Part shown: one piece after another, positions 1 to 5,872 of the stretch
How the letters are laid out: each line of letters starts with the position of its first letter
How positions within the stretch are numbered: position 1 is the first letter of the stretch
DNA from: Halobacteriales archaeon SW_10_68_16
GTDB lineage: Archaea; Halobacteriota; Halobacteria; Halobacteriales; Haloarculaceae
Reading direction: 5' to 3'
NCBI GenBank assembly: GCA_003023485.1
Contig: PXSG01000028.1
Span: 1-15,499 of the forward strand
Length of the DNA stretch: 15,499 nt
The notes under the pieces: generated by a model
The model's database searches: none
What the model was told of the DNA's origin: nothing
Seen by the model: the letters and a program-made list of their open reading frames with translations, nothing else
Made by a program: the position numbers and the translations under genes

Positions 1-122
1 CCCGTCCACAGGGTAGTTTGGCCACGTGTCACTGAGCTGTTCGCCACGGGACTGAACCCGTGCGACTAGCATGGCTAAATCGGACTCCGATAGCAATGGC
101 CTCCGGCAGGATCAACCGGAAT
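1..122 (-). rRNA. 16S ribosomal RNA, 5' end (partial)
   Basis: Read on the minus strand, the sequence ending at base 122 starts with the near-universal archaeal 16S opening (ATTCCGGTTGATCCTGCCGG, 103-122). It continues with the conserved 5' domain: the GAGTCCGATTTAGCC-like segment, then the stem around the GGCGAACAGCTCAG and ACACGTGG motifs. Only the first 122 nt are present; the gene and the rest of the rRNA operon run off the left edge. The 5' boundary is placed by the conserved ATTCCGG start. Very secure call. Confidence 0.97.
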
Positions 123-305
123 GTACCCACGCAGAGCGTGGGTGGGTTAGGCGGGAACACCAAATGGTGTTGTGTGCACCTGCTATGATGCTATCGGGGA
201 TCGGCACATCCAGTCGACCGACCGGATGTCACCGAACTACCAGGGCTAACATCAGATCCCATCTATACGGCGGACCGCAGGGGTGGAATCCTCATTTCTT
301 CCGGA
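123..305 (-). other. 16S rRNA leader (pre-rRNA 5' region) with hairpins
   Basis: This lies between the proximal rrn promoter and the mature 16S 5' end. Three inverted repeats are visible: 125-143 (8-bp perfect stem, 3-nt loop, only a few nt before the mature end), 156-171 (7-bp stem, 2-nt loop) and 206-229 (outer ACATCC/GGATGT pairs plus an inner GTCG/CGAC). Archaeal pre-16S leaders normally pair with sequence 3' of 16S to form a bulge-helix-bulge processing stem. The partner lies outside the window, so the processing site cannot be assigned. Any reading frame across this stretch is incidental. Confidence 0.75.
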
Positions 306-328
306 CCTAAGTGTACGCCAGAACGGGT

Positions 329-344
329 CTTAAACCCTTCGAGT
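329..344 (-). promoter_or_regulatory. rrn promoter, proximal
   Basis: On the minus strand the sequence reads CTCGAAGGGTTTAAGA, a TCGA element just upstream of a TTTAAG box A. This arrangement is typical of haloarchaeal rRNA promoters. Transcription would start about 25 nt downstream, near base 305, and run into the 16S leader. It matches the distal promoter at 426-441 in element order and spacing. Confidence 0.72.
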
Positions 345-425
345 CGGCGCGTCTCGGCCCGGCGTCGCCGGGATTCACGTCCCCGGCCACGCGCGTTCGC
401 ATCCCAACTGTCCGGTGGGCACTGT

Positions 426-441
426 CTTAAGCCCGTCGAAC
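426..441 (-). promoter_or_regulatory. rrn promoter, distal
   Basis: The minus strand reads GTTCGACGGGCTTAAGA, again TCGA, then GGG, then TTAAG. A GATGCGAACG segment (394-403) sits at the expected initiation distance downstream. As I recall, TGCGAACG-like sequences occur at rRNA initiation sites in other haloarchaea. With the proximal promoter this makes a tandem array; no third copy is visible up to base 740. Confidence 0.72.
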
Positions 442-724
442 CGACCCCGTCTCGTCACTGGGTTACACACCACGTCCCACTCCCCGGAGTTCCGCTGTGC
501 ATGACCCCCTTCTGACTCTGCTGACGGCTGGCACAGCACGTCCAGCGCGAGGAGCCGCCTGTTGCGTGGCCGGAGGTCGACCCGTCATCCCGCCGCTCGT
601 GGGTCCGGTCGGGCCGGATGAGAGCCACGCGTCCGGACCCAGGTCCCGGGACGGTCAGCGAGGGCGGCCCGCTCCTGGCAGGGACAGAGAGTTCCGAAGA
701 GTCCCGCCGCTGCTCGGAGACGTG
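442..724. other. intergenic spacer, no gene seen
   Basis: This GC-rich spacer lies between the distal rrn promoter and the MC1-type gene. No reading frame on either strand has recognisable protein character; those present read as arginine/proline-rich out-of-frame translations. I see no further TTAA-type box A, tRNA-like structure or repeat array. Confidence 0.5.
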
Positions 725-731
725 AAAAAAA
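725..731 (-). terminator. oligo-T terminator after the MC1-type gene
   Basis: A run of seven T on the minus strand begins about 17 nt after the stop codon of the MC1-type gene. Archaeal transcription commonly ends at such T-runs without needing a stem-loop. Confidence 0.5.
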
Positions 732-747
732 CGGAAAACTGGTGCGA

Positions 748-1001
748 CTAGATCTCGTCGAGGTGTTCGACGCCTTCCTTGGAGACGTTGCCCTTCGTGA
801 TCTCGTTGGGCATCCAGTCCGGCGAGTCGTCAGGAGCCTCCTCTTCCCAGGCCCAGCCCTCGTAGACGTGGACCTTGTGCGTGCCTTTCCCGCGGAGCCG
901 GATCTCCTCCACGTCCGCGTCGGACTCGGAGTCCGCCGGGTCGAGTCGTCGCGCCGCTTTTCTCGGAGCGCGAAGTTGCGCTTGTCACTGTCTCGTGCCA
1001 T
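748..1001 (-). pseudogene. MC1-type non-histone chromosomal protein, internal deletion with frameshift
   Basis: The MC1 family consists of small DNA-bending architectural proteins of Halobacteria and Methanosarcina. The N-terminus from the ATG at 999-1001 (MARDSDKRNFALREK) matches the start of the family. The C-terminal half is in another frame and is clearly MC1: EEIRLRGKGTHKVHVYEGW, then DDSPDWMPNEITKGNVSKEG, ending HLDEI with TAG at 748-750. Between them (junction near 955-960) the family normally has a gly/acidic turn and a VFxGxxPRQAAL helix, roughly 19 residues. These are absent, and the frame shifts at an AAAGCGGCG join. The span is 254 nt, not a multiple of three. As written it cannot make MC1; it is either a fresh pseudogene or an assembly error. 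Confidence 0.8.
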
Positions 1002-1037
1002 TGTTTTCACCGCTCCATGTCAATTTTGCACATGAAT

Positions 1038-1050
1038 CCTTATAAATATA
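1038..1050 (-). promoter_or_regulatory. promoter of the MC1-type gene
   Basis: The minus strand carries TATATTTATAAGG, a strong box A with a purine-rich flank. Initiation would fall near base 1016, giving a leader of about 15 nt that begins with GGAG (1013-1016), a possible weak ribosome binding site before the ATG at 1001. The promoter is intact although the gene is broken. Confidence 0.65.
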
Positions 1051-1079
1051 TCCCAAAATCGCCCGACGTTGGCCGATGC

Positions 1080-1090
1080 ATTTATAAAAG
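1080..1090 (+). promoter_or_regulatory. strong TATA box with no adjacent ORF
   Basis: ATTTATAAAAG at 1080-1090 is a near-ideal archaeal box A on the plus strand, followed by GG. Predicted initiation is about 1108-1111. The next start codon of a real gene is 140 nt further on and has its own TTAAG box at 1211, so this promoter appears to drive the hairpin-rich segment or a long leader. Confidence 0.55.
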
Positions 1091-1110
1091 GGTGGGCGCG
1101 AGACGGCCCG

Positions 1111-1206
1111 GACCCCCCGTCTGACGGGGCGATTGGGGGGGCAAATCCCCTCGCGCGCGCCCCGAATCCGCTGGCGCGCGGCGGTCTGGCCCCGGAGACG
1201 CCGCGG
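1111..1206 (+). ncRNA. candidate structured RNA or structured leader
   Basis: Four consecutive inverted repeats follow the TATA box at 1081. They are CCCCGTC/GACGGGG (1115-1129), GGGG/CCCC with intervening GCAAAT (near 1135-1150), CGCGCGCC/GGCGCGCG (1154-1161 with 1173-1180, 11-nt loop), and GCGGTCT paired with AGA..CCGC across a small bulge (1181-1204). No convincing ORF spans it. It could be an independent small RNA, a 5' leader of the AbrB-pyrD transcript, or chance pairing in very GC-rich DNA. No known RNA family is recognised. Confidence 0.35.
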
Positions 1207-1210
1207 TAGA

Positions 1211-1249
1211 CTTAAGTGTATCCTCCGGGGAAAAGGGGCTAGGTAGCCC
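1211..1249 (+). promoter_or_regulatory. promoter and palindromic site before the AbrB-like gene
   Basis: ACTTAAG at 1210-1216 is a plausible box A with predicted initiation near 1238-1240. A perfect 6-bp inverted repeat, GGGCTA-GG-TAGCCC (1236-1249), overlaps the predicted start point and abuts the ATG at 1251. A protein bound there would block transcription or translation. Autoregulation by the AbrB-like product is an inference only. Confidence 0.45.
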
Positions 1250-1250
1250 G

Positions 1251-1448
1251 ATGGTCAGAAAGAAGAAGCTCAGCCCGAGTGGTGCCAAAGACGAGAACGG
1301 TGAGTACCACAACGTGCACATCAACCTCCACGAGGACGAGCTCGCCGTGGCGGGGCTGGACATCGGCGACGAGGTCTTCGTGCGTGTGCGCGACAACAAG
1401 ATCATCATCCAGAAAGCGAACCCCGACGAGGTCGAACACGAGTTCTGA
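1251..1448 (+). CDS. AbrB/SpoVT-like small DNA-binding protein
   Basis: The product is 65 residues. A basic N-terminus (MVRKKK, then a Ser/Gly turn) is followed by a compact beta-rich domain: [36 protein letters not shown], and an acidic tail. The G-D-E-V-x-V-x-V-x-x-x-K-I-I-I pattern is that of swapped-hairpin AbrB/MazE/SpoVT transcription factors and antitoxins, which are usually dimers. No toxin partner lies next to it; the following gene, pyrD, starts 11 nt after the stop, suggesting co-transcription. The ATG is chosen because it follows the palindrome and a box A at a suitable distance. Regulation of pyrD is possible but unproven. Confidence 0.75.
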   Translation: MVRKKKLSPSGAKDENGEYHNVHINLHEDELAVAGLDIGDEVFVRVRDNKIIIQKANPDEVEHEF

Positions 1449-1459
1449 GCAGCGGCCCA

Positions 1460-2469
1460 ATGCCGTCACTCTACGCCATCGCGAAACCGCTCCTGTTTCG
1501 GCTCCCCGCCGAGACGGCCCACGCAGTGGGTCATGGCTTCCTCCGTTTCTCCCAGCGGACGCGCCTCCACCGGGCCCTGGCTGCTCGCTGTACGGTCCGT
1601 GACGACCGCCTCGCGACGACCGCCTTCGGACAGGAGTTTCCCAGCCCGGTGGGAGTCGCCGCCGGCTTCGACAAGAACGCCCGCGTACCGGCGGCGCTGG
1701 CTGCCCTCGGGTTCGGGTTCGTCGAGGTGGGCGGGGTCACCGCCGAACCCCAGTCGGGCAACCCCAGGCCGCGGCTCTTCCGTCTCCGCGAGGACCGCGC
1801 CCTGATAAACCGGCTGGGGCTGAACAACGACGGCGCCGACGCCGTGGGGCAACGCATCGCGCGGACCGACGTCGGCGTCCCGCTGGGGGTCAACATCGCC
1901 AAGACCGAACACGTCGCCCCCGAGAACGCCCCCGCGGACTACCGGTGGACCTACGAACGGGTTGCCGACGCCGACTTCTTCGTCGTCAACGTCTCCTGTC
2001 CCAACTCCCAGGGGTTCGAACAGCTCCAGAACCGCGAGTCCATGACCGCCATCCTCGAGGAACTGCGCGCGGCCGGCGCGGCGCCACTCCTGGTCAAACT
2101 CTCGCCGGACCTGCCCGAACTGCACGACAACAGGGAGTACATCGAGCAGAAACTCGAGGAGCAGGAACGCGAGGAGATCTTCCGCATGAAGAAGGTGAAG
2201 GATAAAAAAGAGTCAGAGTCAAGACAAGAGCGGAAGGAGAAAGAGGCGTCGCCGAGCGCGTCGACGTGCCCGTCGTCGGCGTGGGCGGGGTCGCCTCCGC
2301 CGAGGGCGCCTACCGGAAGATCCGGGCCGGCGCCAGCCTCGTCCAGCTGTACACGGGGCTGGTCTACGAGGGGCCTACGCTCGCACGCGAGATCAACCGC
2401 GGCCTGCTGGACCTGCTGGAACGGGACGGGTTCGACTCGGTCGCCGACGCGGTCGGCGCCGACCTGTAG
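1460..2469 (+). pseudogene. pyrD: dihydroorotate dehydrogenase, chimeric and frameshifted
   Basis: PyrD oxidises dihydroorotate to orotate in pyrimidine synthesis, using FMN. Residues 1-220 are a good quinone-type enzyme: an N-terminal helical extension, [11 protein letters not shown] (65-75), [14 protein letters not shown] (97-109), [10 protein letters not shown] (116-125) and VNVSCPN (176-182). After [11 protein letters not shown] (ending 2119) the family's barrel strands are gone. About 128 nt encoding a Lys/Glu-rich stretch replaces them. From 2248 the true C-terminus resumes in another frame ([20 protein letters not shown], then the FMN-phosphate-site region) and stops at 2467-2469. About 57 residues of a roughly 350-residue enzyme seem lost. 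The uninterrupted ORF instead runs out of frame to 2617. C180 occupies the catalytic-base position, where human DHODH has Ser215 and class 1 enzymes have Cys. Non-functional as written. Confidence 0.85.
2120..2247 (+). other. foreign-looking insert inside pyrD
   Basis: In the pyrD frame this segment encodes [18 protein letters not shown], then [20 protein letters not shown]. It is a highly charged, lysine-rich coiled-coil-like stretch quite unlike PyrD or the acidic proteins around it. Its second half (from about 2190) is also A-rich compared with flanking pyrD. It replaces about 57 PyrD residues rather than being added to them. I do not recognise its source. It could be a fragment captured from another gene during repair, or a mis-joined contig end. 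Confidence 0.6.
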
Positions 2470-2509
2470 GTCGCCGGGGTTTAGACCCCGCCGCTCCTAC
2501 CAGTCGACA

Positions 2510-2617
2510 ATGTCTTCGGAGGTCACGGGGCAGGCAAAGCGCCTGTTCGTCTGGGTGCTCGCCCTCGCAGTGGTCGCCGTCACGGTGCGTCTCGTCGTCG
2601 CCGGATCGCTGGCCTGA
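2510..2617 (+). CDS. 35-residue single-pass membrane microprotein
   Basis: A short ORF from ATG 2510 to TGA 2615-2617 has a polar N-terminus ([11 protein letters not shown]) followed by one hydrophobic segment, [21 protein letters not shown], broken only by one Arg. This fits a tail-anchored or simple one-helix membrane peptide. GGGGTTTAGACCCC at 2477-2490 contains a TTTAGA box about 28 nt before the ATG, the leaderless spacing common here, and is itself an inverted repeat. The larger ORF that runs into this one is a product of the pyrD frameshift, so this start is the sensible one. Function unknown. Confidence 0.55.
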   Translation: MSSEVTGQAKRLFVWVLALAVVAVTVRLVVAGSLA

Positions 2618-2685
2618 TCTCCGGGACCGGCCAGCGACGACGGCGACCCCCGTGGATTCATGGCCCGCGGCCCCCAACTGCCGGT

Positions 2686-3548
2686 GTGACGAGAGTCGAG
2701 ACCGGTGCACGACTCCACTTCGGGTTCCAGAACCTCGCGCTGGCGGGCGACCGCCTGTACGGCGGTGTCGGCCTTGCCCTGGCGGAGCCGCGGCTCGTCG
2801 TCGGGGCCGAGCCCGCGTCCACGGTCGACGTCGCGGACCCGGACGCCGAAGCGTTCGCCCAGGACGTGGTCGACCTGCTCGGCGTCGAGGGGGCCCGCCT
2901 CGAGGTCGACGAGCGCTTCCCCCGCCACGTCGGCCTCGGCAGCGGGACACAGCTCGCGCTGGCCTGTCTGGTAGCTATCGCGGGCGCACACGGTCGCGAT
3001 GTCGACCCCCGGGGACTGGCCCCGGATCTCGGGCGAGGTGGACGCAGCGGCGTCGGCGTCGCGACCTTCGAGCGCGGGGGGTTCGTCGTCGACGCCGGCC
3101 ACCCGACAGAGCGCTTCACCTCGGCGCCGCCAGCCCGCGGCGACTGGTCGGTGCCCTCTCCCCTGGCACGGCACGACGTGCCCGACGAGTGGCGGCTCGT
3201 GCTGGTGACGCCAGACGTCCCGCCCGGCCGCAGCGGCACGCCCGAGGAGGAGAGCATGCGCGCGGTCGTCGAGCGGGCCGATGGCTCAACGGCACCTGGT
3301 ACGCCGACGAACAGGGCGGCGTCTACCGCCCGCCCGCCGGCGAGATCGTCGAGCACCTCTCGGCCAGTCCGGCCGTCGCCGGCGCGGGACAGTCCTCCTG
3401 GGGGCCGACCGTCTACGGCGTGACGCGCGCCGAGGACGCCGAGCGGGCCGCCGACGCCGGCCGGGACGCCCTGGCGGTCGTCGGCACCGATGGCACCGTC
3501 CGGATAGCAGCACCCCGGAGTACCGGTGCGTCGGTCCGCGAGGGGTGA
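2686..3548 (+). pseudogene. mptG: beta-RFAP synthase-like GHMP-family protein, internal deletion with frameshift
   Basis: The N-terminal 199 residues (GTG start at 2686) resemble beta-ribofuranosylaminobenzene 5'-phosphate synthase, the first committed pterin-aminobenzoate step of methanopterin-type cofactor synthesis. Visible are VETGARLHFGFQNL, YGGVGLAL, and the GHMP phosphate-binding loop FPRHVGLGSGTQLALA (78-93), followed by GRGGRSGVGVATFERGGFVVD. The reading breaks near 3280 after MRAVVERAD. The proper C-terminus resumes in another frame from 3282 (WLNGTWYADEQGGVYRPP, then VAGAGQSSWGPTVYG) and stops at 3546-3548. About 35-40 residues seem missing for the family. The role in haloarchaea is less clear than in methanogens. 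Symbol given by family resemblance. Confidence 0.75.
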
Positions 3549-3601
3549 CCAGCGCCGCGGATGTGGCCGGTTGTGAGAGAGTGACGCCTCACCGACACAC
3601 G

Positions 3602-3608
3602 CTTTAGA
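3602..3608 (+). promoter_or_regulatory. promoter of the DUF3179 lipoprotein gene
   Basis: CTTTAGA at 3602-3608 lies about 27 nt before the ATG at 3632. That spacing implies a leaderless transcript. Confidence 0.5.
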
Positions 3609-3631
3609 GCGGTGGCGCCATAGAGGCCCGC

Positions 3632-4763
3632 ATGAGACGACGCCGATTCCTCGGGACGGTGGGGTCCGGCCTCCTCCTGTCGGGGGCCGGCTGTGTTTCG
3701 GGCGGCGACGGCGAGGCCTCGTCCACGCCGGAGCGGACACCGACCGAGGCGGACACGCCGACACCGACCGCCGCGCCGTCGCGGGAACCGGCGTCCGACC
3801 CGGCACCCGACGCCGACGTCGGCGGACAAACAGGGGACGTCGAGACCCTCGCGGACGTCGATTTGCCCCTGGAGCGGGGGCCGGACCTCAAACGCGGGGC
3901 ACCCAAGGACGCCATCCCGGCGATAACCGAGCCCGTCTTCGGCGAGGACTGGTCGGACTTCGACGCGAGCCTCGACGCCGAGGACCGGGTCGTCGGCGTC
4001 ACGGTCGACGGCCACGCCCGCGCCTACCCGCTGGGCATCCTGAACTGGCACGAGGTCGTCAACGACTCGTTTGGCGGCCCGCTGCTGGTCAGCTACTGCC
4101 CGCTGTGTGGTTCGGGCGTCACCGCCCAGCGCCGCGTGGACGGCGAGGAGACGGTCTTCGTTCGCGACGGCCGTGCGGGGACCCAAGACCGGCGAGACGA
4201 TGACGCTGCGGCCCTCGACCATCACCACCTGGCGAAAGTGGCGCGACGAACACCCCGACACCGAGGTGTTGCTCCCGCCGCCTGCCTCGAACACGGTCAC
4301 CGGCGAACAGACGCGCAACTACGACGCCAACCCCTACGACGGCTACGACGAGAGCGCCCGCATCGGCATCGGCGGGCAGAACCCCGACGACAGACTCCAT
4401 CCCAAGACCAGCGTCATCGGCGTGGCGACCGACGACGTCGCCAGAGCGTACCCGCTGGACAACGTCGAGGCCGAGGGCGGGGTCGTCAACGACACCGTCG
4501 GCGACCTCCCCGTGGTCGTCGCGACCGCCGACGGTTCCCTGGTCGCCTACGTGCGCCGCGTCGACGGCGAGACCCTCGAATTCGACCGCGACAGCGACGT
4601 CCTCACCGCCGGGGGGTCCCGCTGGGCGATTGTCTCCGGGAAGGCCCTGGATGGCCCCCACGAGGGGACGACGCTGGAGCGCGCCAACGACCGCAGCGAG
4701 ATGTTCTGGTTCGCCTGGGCCGACTTCTTCCCCGACTCCGGTATCTACGGCTACGGGGAGTGA
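3632..4763 (+). pseudogene. DUF3179 Tat lipoprotein, internal deletion with frameshift
   Basis: The N-terminus MRRRRFLGTVGSGLLLSGAGC has a twin-arginine start and a lipobox with Cys21, so the protein would be exported folded by Tat and lipid-anchored. A Thr/Pro/Asp-rich linker (about 23-75) follows. The DUF3179 core is clear: VGVTVDGHARAYPLGILNWH, EVVNDSFGG and SYCPLCGSGVTA. Near 4160-4163 the frame changes. The rest of the domain continues from 4161 (FATAVRGPKTGETMTL, then PSTITTWRKWRDEHPDTEVL, and a repeat-like second half VARAYPLDNV..VVNDTVGD) to TGA at 4761-4763. The usual GVSGLLW..LWSQ segment, about 25-30 residues, is absent. The family's biochemistry is unknown to me; the paired Cys motif suggests metal or redox chemistry. 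Confidence 0.8.
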
Positions 4764-4818
4764 CAGCCCGTACGGCCCGGTTTCGCCGGCCGCGGTCTCT
4801 CCCGCGTGCTCGACGGAG

Positions 4819-4825
4819 TTTTATG
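4819..4825 (+). promoter_or_regulatory. possible promoter of the orphan acidic ORF
   Basis: TTTTATG at 4819-4825 marks the point where composition drops from GC-rich to mixed. Initiation near 4848 would leave a leader of about 28 nt before the ATG at 4876. Confidence 0.35.
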
Positions 4826-4875
4826 ATGAAACTATCCTATCAATTGAAAACATCGGGTACCATAAACGAAGCCGT

Positions 4876-5184
4876 ATGTCCGGAGATACAGACCTTGGAC
4901 TGGATCGCCTGCGAGAGGACGTTCTCGAACCGAATCGAGAGGAAATAAAACGGTTCATACGATGGGAATTTCACCTTGCCCTCGAACTCAAAGAAGATCT
5001 GGAAGCCGATTTCGAAGACGAGGATGTTGAGATTGTGCTGGGTGACACTCTGAAGAAAGTAGATGACGTCGCCACGGATGTCATCGGCGACTGGTTTGAT
5101 GATTTCTTCGGTGATGTCGAGGAAGAGGAAGACAAGAAAGATACAGTCACATCTCTTGATCCAGAGGAATTGCCCGACATGTAA
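4876..5184 (+). CDS. orphan acidic hypothetical protein
   Basis: The 102-residue product is very acidic, with 37 Asp/Glu. Its N-terminal part is amphipathic helix-like (LDRLREDVLEPNREEIKRF, then an aromatic IRWEFHL). The middle, ALELKEDLEADFEDEDVE, leads to VLGDTLKKVDDVATDVIGDW and an acidic EEEEDKK tail. There is no signal peptide, membrane helix or metal motif. The ATG is chosen because no in-frame alternative lies between it and the composition boundary; the open frame further left overlaps the DUF3179 gene out of frame. Codon use is much less GC-biased than in neighbours (A- and T-ending codons common), suggesting recent transfer. Family not recognised; it may be a short DUF3179-unrelated cargo gene or one partner of an element now lost. 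Confidence 0.6.
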   Translation: MSGDTDLGLDRLREDVLEPNREEIKRFIRWEFHLALELKEDLEADFEDEDVEIVLGDTLKKVDDVATDVIGDWFDDFFGDVEEEEDKKDTVTSLDPEELPDM

Positions 5185-5192
5185 ACTCCCCA

Positions 5193-5247
5193 CGCGATTG
5201 AACAGGCCGACTTCCAACTCGCTCCCACTGCACTTCCGTCAATCGCG
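5193..5247. repeat. 9-bp inverted repeat at the end of the orphan ORF
   Basis: CGCGATTGA (5193-5201) and TCAATCGCG (5239-5247) are perfect complements, 37 nt apart, with TTTT following the right arm. They sit between the plus-strand orphan ORF and the minus-strand remnant. A bidirectional terminator is the simplest reading; a relic of a mobile-element end is possible. Confidence 0.45.
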
Positions 5248-5258
5248 TTTTCTGAAAG

Positions 5259-5351
5259 TCACTTGTTGGGTGAAAATGAGAACACAACTTCTCCCTCGTC
5301 TGGATTGTATTCGATCTCGGTGGGCTGGTCGCCTGGCTGTAAGTCTAACTC
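5259..5351 (-). pseudogene. C-terminal remnant of an unidentified protein
   Basis: In one minus-strand frame 30 codons read like a genuine protein end: ELDLQPGDQPTEIEYNPDEG, then EVVFSFSPNK and TGA (5259-5261). It is acidic, with an alternating hydrophobic beta strand. A stop codon (5352-5354) directly precedes it, and no start codon or promoter is available; upstream sequence is the cupin promoter. The codons used are A/T-richer than in neighbouring genes, as in the adjacent orphan ORF. I read it as the 3' tail of a gene whose body was removed. Identity unknown; too short to exclude chance. Confidence 0.4.
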
Positions 5352-5375
5352 TTATCCGGGGGTATTTGACACATC

Positions 5376-5383
5376 TTTATTAG
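5376..5383 (+). promoter_or_regulatory. promoter of the cupin gene
   Basis: TTTATTAG lies about 28 nt before the ATG at 5408, the leaderless-transcript spacing. Confidence 0.55.
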
Positions 5384-5407
5384 TGCACGGTGTCCACACG
5401 TACGACC

Positions 5408-5857
5408 ATGGAGAAAGTCACCATCGACGACGTCGAACCGAGCGCGTTCGGACGGGACATCGACCGCCGCGGGCTCTCTGACCCGCTCGGTGCGACCGAC
5501 GTCGCGGTCAACCGCTACCGCCTCGCTCCGGGCGAGCGCTTCTCCGGTGGCCTCCACGCACACATGGACCAGGAGGAGGTCTTCTTGATCGTCGAGGGTG
5601 GGGCGACATTCGAAACCCTGGACGACGAAATCACGGTTGGAGCGGGCGAGGCCATCCGCTTCGCGCCGGGGGAGTACCAGTCCGGGTACAACGACGGCGA
5701 CGGGGAACTGCTGGCATTCGCGCTGGGCGCCCCGCGCGAAACTGAGGACGTCCGCATCCCGCGGGAGTGTCCCGACTGCGGGAACGACAACATGCGCGCG
5801 ATTCCGGGTGACGACGGGTTCGACCTCGTCTGTCCGGAGTGTGGCGCCGAATCGTAG
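5408..5857 (+). CDS. cupin protein with C-terminal zinc ribbon
   Basis: The 149-residue product is intact. Residues 30-115 form a single cupin barrel: motif 1 is GGLHAHMDQEEVFLIVEG (47-64), with H50, H52 and E57 placed as metal ligands. Motif 2 (FAPGEYQSGYN, 85-95) lacks the usual histidine, so metal binding may be altered. A second module, CPDC (121-124) and CPEC (142-145), is a classic four-Cys zinc ribbon. The combination suggests a small-molecule or metal-responsive regulator or chaperone-like factor rather than a plain dioxygenase, but the ligand is unknown. The gene has its own promoter and ends 15 nt from the convergent malate synthase gene. It lies immediately right of the lower-GC patch but has normal high-GC codon use. 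Confidence 0.85.
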   Translation: MEKVTIDDVEPSAFGRDIDRRGLSDPLGATDVAVNRYRLAPGERFSGGLHAHMDQEEVFLIVEGGATFETLDDEITVGAGEAIRFAPGEYQSGYNDGDGELLAFALGAPRETEDVRIPRECPDCGNDNMRAIPGDDGFDLVCPECGAES

Positions 5858-5872
5858 CGTCGATATGCCGGG

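Noticed and set aside
71..310. 79-codon plus-strand ORF over the rRNA start.
   Set aside because: It is antisense to the 16S 5' end and its leader.
2470..2509. GGGGT-TTAG-ACCCC inverted repeat as a classical terminator of pyrD.
   Set aside because: There is no T-run after it, and the TTTAGA inside sits at promoter distance from the microprotein ATG. Either role is possible, so it is not listed separately.
4160..4948. C-terminal part of the 438-codon ORF that continues from the DUF3179 start.
   Set aside because: After the frame change it becomes Arg/His-rich. The true DUF3179 continuation is in the frame ending at 4763.
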